From the NCBI GenBank assembly GCA_025331445.1, contig JAIWNE010000028.1:62001-126000 (forward strand): a stretch of DNA of 64,000 nucleotides, written 5' to 3'. Within the stretch, counting starts at the first letter, position 1, and each line of letters begins with the position of its first letter. This document shows, one piece after another, positions 34,179-45,358 of the stretch. The notes under the pieces were generated by a model. It made no database searches and was not told the DNA's origin. It saw only the letters and a list, made by a program, of their open reading frames with translations. The stretch is from Blakeslea trispora. Taxonomy: Eukaryota > Mucoromycota > Mucoromycetes > Mucorales > Choanephoraceae. The translations under genes and the position numbers were made by a program.

Positions 34179-35570
34179 TGCTTTCAAGCTCTACAAATCC
34201 TTTTCACTCGTTCTCTCTGCCTCTCTCTTCTTCTCTTGGTGCTTCTGCCTCTACTTCAAGCTTGATGGGGGGTAAGGACAAAGACTGATGCTGCCTTTCC
34301 TGATCCTATATAAAGTGGCTTACGACCGGAATCTAGTCCATTTTCGCGAACGACCTCTCGTTTTCTAGTATTGGGACTGAAGTCGGAATGACTGAGGGCA
34401 ATTACGCCGCCTGATCTGTTAACACTATGAGCGTGTCCTGTAGGGATCTGGGCAGAGGAAGCGGGTACAGACATACTTGTACTATTCCTCGTTAGTTGAC
34501 TGGTATGGGGTTTGCTAAGGATTTGGGATAGTGCGAACAGAACTGAGTCTTCTTTGGCTTATTCAAAAAAGTAAGTCAAGGAAGGCTTACCCTCTGCGTT
34601 CTTACTTTTCTTGTCTTGCTTTGTTGTTAGAGGTGACTCTATTACTAAACAACTCAAGATTTGCCTTTACTGATGCCTTGCTGGGTCCCTGCTTCTGTCT
34701 CTATTTCTGCTTCCATTTTTGCTTCCAACCGTGCCTATTCATCTCTGCCTATCCAACTGGGCCTATCCAACTGTATCTTAACAGTATTTACCGCATCTGA
34801 ACCACCATATACCTTCTCAGATTGCCTTAAGAAGAGTTTTTTATCGTGTTTAACACTTTTTCTCTTCACCTAAATAAAAAGTCTATTTTCTATCTTGTTC
34901 CACAATAATACTTACAGACATCACTAGTCTCTATAACTGTCTTTACTTTTGCTTGAGTTTCTGTCTTTCTCTTTCGCTTTCGCTTTCTTTGAGTCTACCT
35001 TGTCACTCTGGTCAAAGTGGCAACTAAGCAAAAATAAAAAAAGCCTTTTCCTCATGAGCTTCCCATCTCCGCTTTCCAAATAAAGAGATCTCAAGAGACA
35101 CATTCCCTGTCTGCTTTTATTCCTCTTTCAGTCTACACATGTAAAGATAGACTGTTAGTCTGCATCTTGTATGATATTTACAACCCAAGATGCTTGTTGT
35201 CAATCGTTCATACTATTTCATACTTTGCCAGTTACAAAATAATGAGAAATATTGTATTTGCAATGGTTTCGCCTGGTATGTTTGATTTGACAAAGAAAAA
35301 AGCGACAGCATTTACCCTCAATGAAACACGTCTTGTCAACAAATCAAAATGCTCTTTTGCTTCTTTGTTTTTTTTTGAACAATAAAATCTGTTTGTTTTA
35401 GTGATAACTTATGAAACTCTTCTTTCACTTCTCACAACTTCGAAAAGAAATAAAACACTACAAGCATTCTCAAAATACTTTCTTTGTCTTCCTCTATATT
35501 TCTCTAACATCTTTATATCACTACAACAACCCAAATCATCACAATCTGCCAAGAGTGAGCCAATCGTGAG
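34179..35570. other. Non-coding spacer, possible decayed element
   Basis: T/C-rich sequence with short, unconserved open frames. A 72-residue minus-strand frame at 34256-34474 (contains RKREVVRENGLDSGRKPL) has coding-like composition but no match that I recognise; it could be a further part of the retroelement lying next to it. Confidence 0.4.
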
Positions 35571-37006
35571 TTACTTGGTGTTGGCATTCAAGCTAGTTGA
35601 GGCTGCAAACCTAGACCTGATAGCCGCCACGCAAAGAGTCTCCAAGTTGAGTTGTGTAAAGGATGTGGTGTCGAGGTGTTCATGGTCGACCCACAATCCT
35701 GTGGTAGAATGATTGGAGGTGCTACACTCAGTTGCTTCGGCAGAGGGTAACAAAGAACTTGAATCCTGTATGGAACGATGATTGTTGCCTGTCAAACTCA
35801 GTCGCGAAAAACTTTTTCGAGGCATCATCCTGTTAGATTTCAAGGCGGATCCATATAAGGGTTCAACAACTTGCTCACATTCATTGTCAGCGCATGCATC
35901 CAAATCAATCCTGTATCTGCCATTTGAGAGACGTATCTTGGTGGGAGGTGGTTAGTCCGATCTACGAAAAGGTCTGTACAATGTGGTCCCCAACAACAAT
36001 TCAGTCCCTTGAAGATCCACAGATGAATCTGCCAAAGGTCCTTAAGGTATAACCGGTGAGATTCGTAGTCGGTTATCTTATTCTGTGCTCCTGGAATATG
36101 TTGGGCTATAAAGAGAATCCCCTTTTAGAAACGCTATTTCCAAAGCTCGATTGCCAAAAGAAGAAGAGGCCTTGACTTCACTCCTCCTGCTTGTTGATAT
36201 AAAACAGAGAAGTGATGTTTTCCGTACGAGTGTTCCTCAGATTGGAGAAGGTTTGCAACGCCAGATATGCGGCTTATAGATTTCTCCAATTGATCGACAC
36301 AGTCGTCTCTGTAGTTGTCCAATAGCCATGCGCAAGAAGAGTCTTCTAATTGTCCAGTAGCGCAAAGTAACCGCAACCCGTATCGCTGGCATCGACGTAA
36401 ATTATCTGACTGGACACTTGAGCTATCATTCTGCAGTCATTCCACACGTGAATGGTATCCTTCCACCACTGCAGTTCCTGAGTGCATGACGGAGGTAAGG
36501 GAACCGGAAACCCCCAGTCTTTTTTCTTTTTGCTGAAAACCTATTCCGTTGTCAGCTGAAAGAGGAATCTGGTATATAGTCGAGTCGGTAGGATGGCAAA
36601 TGTTGCAGCCTGAATTCGCATTGTCATACCCATAATCACCCGAGGGAGTTGGAATGGTTTCTGCAAAGCTTGGCTGATTGGTCAGCATAGGTACCTCAAT
36701 TTACTGGACGAGAGATTGACTGTCATGCTTTCTGTGTTGAGGACAAATCCTGAGTGTTCCAATTGCTGAGTTGGCAATAGCATCGATTTCTTTAGATTGA
36801 CAAGCCAGCCTAGCTCCTGAAGTTTGCCCATGACCAAGGAGGTGTGCTGCTTTACCTGTTCCTCCAAAGAGGAGATGATGATCAAGTCGTTCAGGTACAT
36901 GCTTAGTCATATGTTGTGGGTACAAGCCCAAAGCAAGGAAGATTTGGTTAACTTTGTGAAAAGGAAAGGTACCACTCGGAGGCCAAAGGGAGTGGTCTTA
37001 AACTGA
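35571..37006 (-). mobile_element. Degenerate DIRS-type retrotransposon fragment (reverse transcriptase to RNase H region)
   Basis: The minus strand at 36690-37006 reads TPFGLRVVPFLFTKLTKSSL, an in-frame stop, then YLNDLIIISSLEEQVKQHTS and LVMGKLQELGWLVNLKKSML, with HSGFVLNTESMTVNL. This is the pattern of DIRS-family reverse transcriptase (usual LPFGLxxxP, YLDDLLI, GWLVN.KKS, FLGF.LNT). The catalytic YLDD is YLND. Downstream fragments in several frames (SSFGNRALEIAFLKGD; SLTGNNHRSIQDSSSLLPSA at 35571-35903) fit a continuing RNase H/linker portion, separated by stops and frameshifts. No intact tyrosine recombinase or flanking inverted repeats were recognised. It is dead and truncated at 37006. 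Confidence 0.7.
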
Positions 37007-38235
37007 TAATTTTTTTCCAAATGAACCAAAGAAAACGACTGAAAAACCAGAGCAAGTAGAATTCACTAATTTGAAATTTGCGCTAAAAAACAACCATGCA
37101 TTCTTTTTCTTTTTAGCATGGAAAGTATTTTTTATTTCAAGACTTGGTAATACTTTATTGAATCATAAGGACTGTCGCAACTTTGGGTATCTTGAGAATT
37201 TGATTTACCAAACTAAATCAAACACTTTAAAGATTCTTTCGATTTAAAAAACAAAAAGAAAAAAAAATTGCACAGTTCTCGGAAAAGAAAACGTAAGGAT
37301 TAGCTAAAGACACCTCTATCAATCGAAAGCTAATCCTAAAAAGAGACAAACCTCATCAATGATCATGCAATGGCTTCTAGTCCTAAATTTAACTGTATAG
37401 AATGACAATAAGGACCTGTTGGGAAAACGAAAATTGCTACCCGCGTTACGTTTTTCTTTTTGCGTTTCGTTTAGAGATTGTTGATTCATAGATAAATGAA
37501 AATAGTTGGGTGCTATGTAACTAAAACATCATGAGAGAGAGAGAATAGTTAGACAGTTTGAACCTACTAGACTCGATCTGTCTAAATTACATATTTGTAT
37601 TTATAGAACAAGAAGCATCGTTTCAATTCAAGTGCTGAACCTGTACTTTTAGAGTTAATCAAGTGCATAGTCAGTAGAAACAACAGCAAATGCAGGCAAC
37701 ATTCTTTTTTATTGATGTTTATAGGCATTCAGTATTAACAGCTCTTTTTCTGTTTGTTATGCCAGATAAGCCACGCTTTAAGTTTAAAACAGAGTGAAAA
37801 TCATTTTATTTTTCACATGTTAAACAGTACCCGAGTTTTTTTCTTTTTGGTAAATGTTTGAAGTCTCTGTTTTTTTTTCTTTCCATAAAAAGGTAGTCTA
37901 TCCAATATACCAAAGAAAAGAGAGGAAACAATTTGCTGATTGATGCAATAGAAAACAGCACGAATAGATTCGAGAAATGATAAAAAGGAGATGACATGGA
38001 AAGTCATGTAGAGAGATTGCTTATTTGAGTTTCAATTGGACCACTGCATAATTTACTTTATGCCATTTTCTTCCTAGTCCTGTACACCTTTTCTATTCTT
38101 TATTTTCCCCGCATAATTTGATACGTTAGACAGACATTTATCTCTTCTTTCTTTTTTGTTTCTTTCTCTCTTTTTTTCTTCTTACTTTCTCCCTCCCTCT
38201 CTGAAAAACGCCTTTAAAGGTTTGAATATCTTAAA
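37007..38235. other. Intergenic region upstream of the bHLH gene
   Basis: About 1.2 kb, AT-rich, with no supportable gene. The 38140-38200 stretch is a T/C-rich tract of the type that precedes starts throughout this window. Confidence 0.5.
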
Positions 38236-39372
38236 ATGATGAAATATCACTCAGAACATAAGCTGGCTTCTATTTCAAACGATACTAAACAACATTCCTC
38301 CATACCTGTTTCAACAAAAGAAAAAGGGGATAAAGTTGAGCAAGGTAATAAAAAATAAAATAAAAAATTGCCCAGATTTCCCTAAATGTGATATATGATT
38401 AAATAATCATGTTTTCAAATACTCTAAAAAAGAATTTTATGTAATCATAAATATAAAGTAGATTGTCACTCACCTGTTTTTGGCAAAGCTATACCTTCCT
38501 TCAATAACCGTACTCATTCAAACACAATCATGCCTAACGATGTAAAATACTTGATCAAATGTATTAGCTACTGCTGGTTTCACTGATCCCAAAATTGTCT
38601 ATAGATAACACAGAAACCTCAGGTTGAGCAACTGACACCTATCTATCTTCGACATGCAGATTGTATTGCCATTCCTCAGTTTGCTCTTCGTCCTTATTCC
38701 AGCATTTTACCTACTCACCATACCCCTCGTCCTGTAGTTTCTAAACAAAAGAAACAACGGCCTATTCAACCCTATCCAACACGAATGTCTCCTTCATCAC
38801 CTATTCTAAATGAAAAGAAACAAGTCAAGACAATACGGGATGGTCTGACTGACGATGAGAAAAGAGCAAATCATATTGTGTCTGAACAAAAGCGTCGAAA
38901 CACAATCCGCTTAGGCTTCAAAGATCTGACTGAATTGGTTCCAACACTCAAGAATATTAATAATTCGAAAAGCACAATCCTATTTAAAGCAGTCGACTAT
39001 ATTAGATACCTCAATAAACGGAACAAGTCATTACACGATAAGCTCAATGCACTTCAGCTACGTATTCAGATGGAAAATAAGAAAAACGTTGCCGGAAGAA
39101 AAGAACCAAGCCCTTTGATCCCATTAAAACCTGCTTCAGCCGGGTTAAGTCATCACAAGTTTAGTCGTCTACCTCCAGATACAATCAATGCTCTTTTAGC
39201 TCACAAACAGCAGCAACAACAGCTTGAAGAACTACAAGCACAGCTACATTCTCAAAAACGATTGCTCTCTAAGCGTCTTGTCTTTTCTCACTTGCAAGAT
39301 TCTAACAACAAAAATGCAACAATCTATCGTTCGATCTCTATACCAACAACAACAAACACATCGTCCACTTAA
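38236..39372 (+). CDS. bHLH transcription factor (MAX/Ino4-like)
   Basis: Three exons, 38236-38344, 38459-38541 and 38605-39372, for 319 residues. The bHLH domain is at about 150-205: basic region KRANHIVSEQKRRNTIR, helix 1 GFKDLTELVPTL, loop, helix 2 KSTILFKAVDYIRYLNKRN. The H-x3-E-x3-R pattern (H, E, R in NHIVSEQKRR) is that of E-box (CACGTG/CANNTG) binders such as MAX/MLX and yeast Ino4. A short leucine-rich continuation (LHDKLNALQLRIQM) could extend helix 2 as a zipper, and a second heptad-like, Gln-rich coil follows (QQQQLEELQAQLHSQKRLL). The N-terminal 145 residues are basic/Pro-rich. Partner and targets are unknown. The start is the first of two adjacent ATGs. Confidence 0.87.
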
Positions 39373-40565
39373 AGAACCAATGTTTATTTTGTTTTTATTT
39401 CTAAGCTATGCCACATTTTATATGATATGTACAAAGAAGACACTTTTATGACTATGAACTCTTATTTCTTATTCAAAATAAAACATCATCCGTTTTCTCT
39501 CGCTTAACGTAAAATATTTAATTTGTTTCATCTATCTTAATTTACACTAAAACAGCAAAACTTTATCATTAAATTACATTGTCCTACTGCACTTTCTCTA
39601 TTAGTGTTAAGCCTGTCAAGAATAAAGTGTAATATTATTCTCCTCCGCCCTTTCATCTTTAAGCTTTTTTTTTTCTTCTTGTTTCACATGATTTCAAAAA
39701 AAAAAGTAGTTTATAGCTCAGCATAGTCATGGAAGCTTAAATGATTGGCTCGTCATTTGGTCTTGTCTGATTTGTAGAGCAATAACCAGACATCTAAACT
39801 TGCTTCCGAGTACACTTTCAGAAGTTTCTTTATGAATTATCGAAAACATTCAACTATTGAACATTGTAGCAAACAAAGAGCCTAATCTTGACAATCACAA
39901 GCTTATCTCTCCACTCCAATTAAAGCCCAGTTACCGAAACTCATTTTGAGTTATAAATGTGGGGTATATGAAGAAGTAACCTTCAATTTACTCATTGTAA
40001 CAATCAACCAAAATTCACTAGCAGCTTCAAAATCCATATACATCAACACATATATATCTACAATCTATAAGCACAAATCAATTCATGAATGATTTAAAGC
40101 TTGAATGTTATCCATTTGATCAGTGAGAGAGATGAAAAAGGCTGTAAGGTTAAAAGAGATTGTGTAGAGTAGTAAATTGGCTGAATCATATGATTTTCCA
40201 ATTGATCCACTCTTGCTCAATATCATCTTGATACTTGAACCAACAAACTCAGACAGGCATTTGCTGATGTCACATCTTCATTCGGAACACTTGATTGGCT
40301 GAATCTATCCGGACGTTGATTTTCTTTTTTTTTTTAAAAAAAAAAAATTTTCTTTACCATATAGATACTTATTCCGCAGACGCACAAAAGGGAACTTCAC
40401 TTCCTTAAAAAAAAAATAAAAAAATAAATATTAAAGAGAGGCTTGGCGGAAGGCTTATCTATTCTCTTGCTTTTCCTCTTCAAATCATCCTTATCGACCT
40501 TCAACTCCGGTTCACCTAAATAATTTGATAGAACAGCATAAAATATAAAAATAAAAAGTTTCCGA
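39373..40565. other. Intergenic region upstream of the Myb/zinc-finger gene
   Basis: About 1.2 kb, AT-rich. Two ATTGGCT (inverted CCAAT-type) sites are seen near 39743 and 40295, and an A/T homopolymer block at 40320-40350. No gene is seen. Confidence 0.5.
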
Positions 40566-42726
40566 ATGGCTCGTGTACACTTATTCTCTACAAGCTCACC
40601 CCATCAGCGTAAACACTCGCCAGAATACCACCACCAACTTACGGCCGAGGAACCGTCTGATAATATCACAATAGCTGCCACCCCAAAAGACGATTACAAT
40701 GAGATAGCTTCAAGCAATGCAGCATTAACAGCAGCTCTATTACAAAACGCTCAAGAGAACAGTGAGATGGTGGGCGCGGTTGCTGCAGCATTCTCTGTTG
40801 AGCCCGAGTCCTTGCAGACAACAAACACTATCGAGCCATCATCGCAGCCACCTACCTCTTCTTCCGAACCAGCACAGTTGCCTTCTTCGCCTACTGTTGC
40901 TTCACCTTCACAGACATTGACGATTGAAAGCACACAGCCAAGCACAGGAGAGGCACAGAAACAGGATGTACCATTAGACCAGGCTGCTGCTGCTACTGCA
41001 CTTCAACTATTAGGTTTATCACAATCTGAATCTAAAGACAAAGGATCATTATCACAAGAAAGTGCAACTCATTCCAACCAAGATGAATCAAATTCGCACA
41101 CAGCTGTCATAGCTAACTTTGCAAATTCATTCGAAGAAGTAGATCTGAACAGTGAAGACATGATTCAGGATTATAAACGAGGCACATGGACACGAGAAGA
41201 AGACGAGTTATTGTTGGCAGGCATCAAGAAGTTTGGTTATGGTCGTTGGAAAGAGATTGCAACTACCATTCCCGGTAGAAAGGGGAAGCAGCTAAAACAG
41301 AGATGGGACAACACATTAGCAGCTAAATATGTGGATCAAGAATGGCTCAAGAACAAGATTCGTAGTGATGAAGAGAACACGATTCATAAGCAGCAACAAC
41401 AGCAAATGGAAGACAAGACACTTAAATTCCTAGAAGCAACAGACTGGAATGATATTGCAATCAAAATAACTGAAAAGGCAAGAGAGGGTGATCATCATGC
41501 AATTGAAACACTTTTATCTCAAGCCCTGCTGGGTACTGTGGCCAATCATGCAGCAGCAGCAGCAGCCTCATCTTCATCATCCAATAGCCATCCCAATACA
41601 TCTCAAACAACACATAATACCGCCCTTCATCACCCTTCTAGTACATCATCTAATCCCAGTACATCTTCTACCACCAACCTCGCCTTACCGTCTACACAAC
41701 AGCATTCATCTTCTCCTACAGCCAATGCTAATGAACCATCATCATCAGCAACAGCAGCAACGACAACAGCAACAGCAGATACAACAACAACAGCTACACC
41801 TGCAGCAACAGCAACAACAACTACACCTGCAACTACAAACTCTACTTCTCCTACAAACGATACACTTGATCTTAGCTTTGCTCGATCGTCTCTAGATCAA
41901 AACAACAATTCTACCAACAATGTAGCCTCCAATACCACGACACCTGCCTTAAACTATGCAGATGCAGCAGCATTAGCTCTTTATGCAACCCAGCTTTCAC
42001 AACACAATGCCAATAACACATTACCTTATTTCATGACCAATCCATTCCAAAACAATGATGCGAGCGCTGTAGCAGCCGCGGCAGCTGCAGCAGTAGCAGC
42101 TGTTGCTCAGCAACACTCACAACAACACAACGACCCTACGCGAGCACAGACGCAATCACCTTTCCCTTCAGCCACCTCTTCACCTGTAACCACACCAAAT
42201 CCTTTATCAAGCAACACAGCCGGTAACAACAATCACACAAACAACAGTCCGAACAACGCGGCCAATGTCAACACGAACCGAGTTGGCCAAAAGAGACGTC
42301 GATCAGATCCAGCCTTAGCAGACACTCAAAGTGCAGCCATGTCTATCTATGCCTCGGCCACACCTATCACAACCACTATCAACAATCAAACACAGACAGT
42401 ATATCCTTGTCTTTTTCCCAACTGTGGCAAGACATTTGCTCGACTCTATAACCTCAAGAGTCATTCGCGAACACATACAGATGATCGCCCCTTTGTCTGT
42501 CCAGCCTGTACAGCTGCTTTTAGTCGAAATCATGATTTGAAGCGACATAGCAAAATTCATGGTGGAGATAAACCTTACAAGTGTGAAGGATGTCAAAAAA
42601 GCTTTTCAAGGTACTTTTGTTTTATTTTGATACTGATTTGATGACTTATTGTTTTGATTTAGACTGGATGCACTTAAACGTCATAAAAGCAATCAGAGAA
42701 ATAAGCAAGGTTGTGCTGATGTTTAG
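40566..42726 (+). CDS. Myb/SANT plus C2H2 zinc-finger protein
   Basis: Two exons, 40566-42610 and 42663-42726, for 702 residues. A Myb-like DNA-binding repeat is at about 205-250: [43 protein letters not shown], with the three regularly spaced Trp residues. A long Ser/Thr/Gln/Ala-rich region follows (Ala and Gln runs). Near the C-terminus, from about residue 615, are two standard C2H2 fingers ([36 protein letters not shown]) and a third with an unusual end ([20 protein letters not shown]), where the second His is replaced by a later Cys. The third finger is split by the only intron. Domains of two DNA-binding families in one protein suggest a transcription factor; targets are unknown. Confidence 0.9.
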
Positions 42727-42996
42727 TTTTATACTGTAAAGGAAATCATTTGTCTACTGTAAATATGAAGAGATCAATCAAGTTCATACCTATTATTTTC
42801 TACTTTTAAACTTGATGATATTGTAATATTTTTTTTTCTTTTCTTTCTTTTATTATCATTATTAAACTATGTGGGTTAGGCTATTTACAGCTTTATTGTT
42901 TAAACATTTCTATTGTTAAATATGATAAAAAAAAGGCCATTTATTGAATTTTCTCTATCATTGGATATTGAAGCAGACTCCTTTTTTTCTTTTCTT

Positions 42997-43816
42997 TTAG
43001 ACCTGCTCTGTACGTGCCTGCTCTGCAGAAAGTGCTACTTTGATATAAATAGACCGACCTTCAAGTGTGAGATCCTTCACAGACTCTACTGCCTTTTGTT
43101 GTGCCTCTTCATTCTCTAGTTCTACAAAACCATATCCCTTAGATCGACCGTTATTCATGCGAGCTACATGAGCTGATACCAATTGATAATTGCCAAATAT
43201 CTTTATGAGGTCTTGATCTGTTGTGGCATAAGGCAAGTTGGCAATAAACAGCATTGTCTTGGAAGGAGTACGACTGGCTTTCTTTTCTTCTGGTTTTTGT
43301 ACATTTTTGTTCTTTTTCTTTTTAGGGTTCTGTTTTGATAGCTTAATACTCTCTTCTACGCCATGATACAAGCTCTTTTTGTTACCTTGGCCTTTTTACT
43401 GGATTCTTTGGTATCTAAAGTTGATGCTTGAATCTGATGCATGCCTAAAGAAAGCTCAGGTGAAGGCTCAGGCATTGCCAATTGAACATTCAATTCTCGG
43501 CCATCTAGTATCTTCTTGTCCAGTTCCTTCACTGCCTTTTCTGCTTCTTTTTCACTTTCGAAACTGATAAACCCGTAACCAAGGGAACGACCATGATGTT
43601 TGATCATCTTTACCCTCACACTTGTAAAAATCAATCAACTGTTGCTGAACCCCGCCTGATGACTTACACATTGCCCAAAGTAGAAGCGAAAGAAGTCAAG
43701 GATGCTTTTGTTGTCTTGAAAGACAAATTACCAACAAAAATCTGTTTCCATCATAAATAGGCGCGAACAAATGTCTCGGTTAAACCAGGGCTCTAACTCA
43801 CTTTGTGTTCGTTCAT
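42997..43816 (-). CDS. Two-RRM RNA-binding protein
   Basis: Four exons: complement of 42997-43355, 43400-43620, 43668-43741 and 43802-43816, for 222 residues. The 15-nt first exon codes MNEHK and leads straight into RRM1 (RNP2 IFVGNLSFKT; RNP1 SLGYGFISFES). A Lys-rich linker follows, then RRM2 (RNP2 LFIANLPYATT; RNP1 SKGYGFVELEN). The third intron was placed as 43356-43399 (44 nt) because the two RRM frames overlap and only this GT-AG pair restores phase. The arrangement is common to small nuclear or cytoplasmic RNA-binding proteins; the RNA target cannot be told. It is convergent with the Myb/zinc-finger gene (270 bp between stops). Confidence 0.87.
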
Positions 43817-44279
43817 AGCTTTTGCGTGTGTGGTCATTATCAGCAAGAAAGTATATGAAAAAAAGAAGAAGAAAGAAATGATAACTTTTTCTATTGATAT
43901 TAGTTTTATTTTTGAGAGACAGCTTGTGCTACTTTTTCCATGAAAGACAAAGATCCAAAAAAGCGTCCAGGTATCTTGGTATGGTAATAAGATGAAGCAA
44001 CAATAAAAGCTAGACCTTACTACTTGTGTTCATTTACATACAAAGCTGTATTACGCAAATGGCAGGCTCAAAAGAGAGAGGTTTGATAGCAGAGAATTGC
44101 TTTTACTTACCCTCTCAGTATGTCAATTATAGACAAGAGATTTTTATTTTGTTCTATGAACTCAATGTACATGTTATTTACAATGACAGGCTTGTTTAAA
44201 GGCATTCTACCATTTCTTCTTCATCTAATGTAAAAGGGCAGAATGAATAAAAAAAAAATCCTTAAAATATGACATATGT
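43817..44279. other. Spacer with a possible unresolved small gene (minus)
   Basis: On the minus strand a coding-like C-terminus ending KIPGRFFGSLSFMEKV plus AQAVSQK and a stop at 43906-43908 is present, preceded by hydrophobic FIVASSYY. Upstream pieces (Met at 44172, good donor at 44110) look like an exon, but no set of splice sites that I tried keeps frame. It may be a small membrane protein gene with an exon that I cannot place, or a decayed one. Confidence 0.3.
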
Positions 44280-44453
44280 CTAGAGCAATTTTACCGCTTG
44301 TTGGACACATTGTTTAAAAGCTTCAAATTCTTTCTGGCACATATTCTTCTGAACATCTTTATAACTCAAGGCAATACACTGTCCATAAGCTGTAGCCTGA
44401 GCAGGACAAGAGGCAACACTCTTTGCTAGTTGAGCAACACCTTTTTGCTTCAT
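44280..44453 (-). CDS. Twin-CX9C mitochondrial protein, NDUFAF8-like
   Basis: An intronless 57-residue protein starting MKQKGVAQLAKSVASC. Two CX9C motifs are seen, CPAQATAYGQC and CQKEFEAFKQC, forming the helical hairpin (CHCH) fold that is oxidised by Mia40 in the intermembrane space. The spacing and the AAYG.C and C..EFEA...C pattern resemble NDUFAF8/C17orf89, a complex I assembly factor that stabilises NDUFAF5 in animals; this is an inference. The ATG at 44453 was chosen over the open-frame start at 44543, since upstream residues are Phe-rich low complexity. It is head-to-head with AP-3 sigma, 126 bp apart, implying a shared promoter. Confidence 0.8.
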   Translation of the reverse strand: MKQKGVAQLAKSVASCPAQATAYGQCIALSYKDVQKNMCQKEFEAFKQCVQQAVKLL

Positions 44454-44579
44454 GTCAAATAGTTTATAAAAGAAAGAAAGAAAGAAAGAAAGAAAAAATG
44501 CAAAGCGGCCTTTCAACTCTGGTATTCTCATTACGTGAAACAATTCTTGCCACTTTTCCTCCTCTCCCCTATACTCAAT

Positions 44580-45273
44580 ATGATCAAATCAGTACTCATC
44601 TTTAACAATCACGGCAAACCACGTCTCATCAAATTCTATCAACAAATTGTAAGTGCCTATTGGACTACTGTTAACCTTACTTGAGTCTGAAAACATGAAA
44701 AGGACATTGCGACCCAACAAGCTCTAGTGCAAGAGATCTTTTCACTTGTTTCAAAACGACCCGATACAGCGTGTAATTTCTTGGAAGGCAGTAAATTGCT
44801 TGGTGGAAAGGACACTCGGGTTATCTATAGACATTATGCTACTCTGTATTTTGTGTTTGTTGTTGATGAAAGCGAAAGTGAATTGGGTATTTTGGATTTG
44901 ATTCAGGTAATAAATAGTGTGTGTGTGTGTGTCATTTAGCGAAACTTGTTTCTGACACTTTACAGGTATTTGTGGAAAGCCTGGATAGATGTTTTGAGAA
45001 TGTGTGCGAATTAGATTTGGTAAGACATAGATTAGAAAGAAAAGAGATATGTGAAGGCTTATAGTCATGCTTCAGATCTTTCATTTTGATGAAGTGCATG
45101 CTATCTTATCAGAAATCATTCAAGGTGGTCTGGTCTTGGAGACTAACATGAATGAGATTGTTTCTGCTATTAATGAAATGAACAAGGCCAAAAAGAAGAC
45201 AAGTGGTGGCATGACTGCTAGTAATCTAAGCTTAAGAGCTACTGAAACATTAAGGAATGGCTTCCGTCACTAG
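44580..45273 (+). CDS. APS3: AP-3 adaptor complex sigma subunit
   Basis: Four exons: 44580-44648, 44703-44906, 44966-45019 and 45076-45273, for 174 residues. AP-3 sigma is the small subunit of the adaptor complex that sorts cargo from Golgi/endosome to vacuole. It follows the family from end to end: MIKSVLIFNNHGKPRLIKFY, then FSLVSKRPDTACNFLEG, IYRHYATLYFVFVVDESESE, LGILDLIQVFVESLDRCFEN and GGLVLETNMNEIVSAI. All intron phases are zero. The E-x-G-I-L-D and HYATLYF segments place it in AP-3 rather than AP-1/2/4. The last intron is short. Its downstream neighbour, the septin-like gene, is convergent with only 85 bp between stops. Confidence 0.96.
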
Positions 45274-45358
45274 AATTCACCTTGACAAATTACACAAAAG
45301 GAAACATGTATATCTATCTCTTTTTTTAATGTATCATAATCATCATGTACAAAATAAC

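Noticed and set aside
41488..41895. 135-residue Gln/His/Leu-rich plus-strand frame
   Set aside because: It is a shadow frame of the Myb/zinc-finger low-complexity region.
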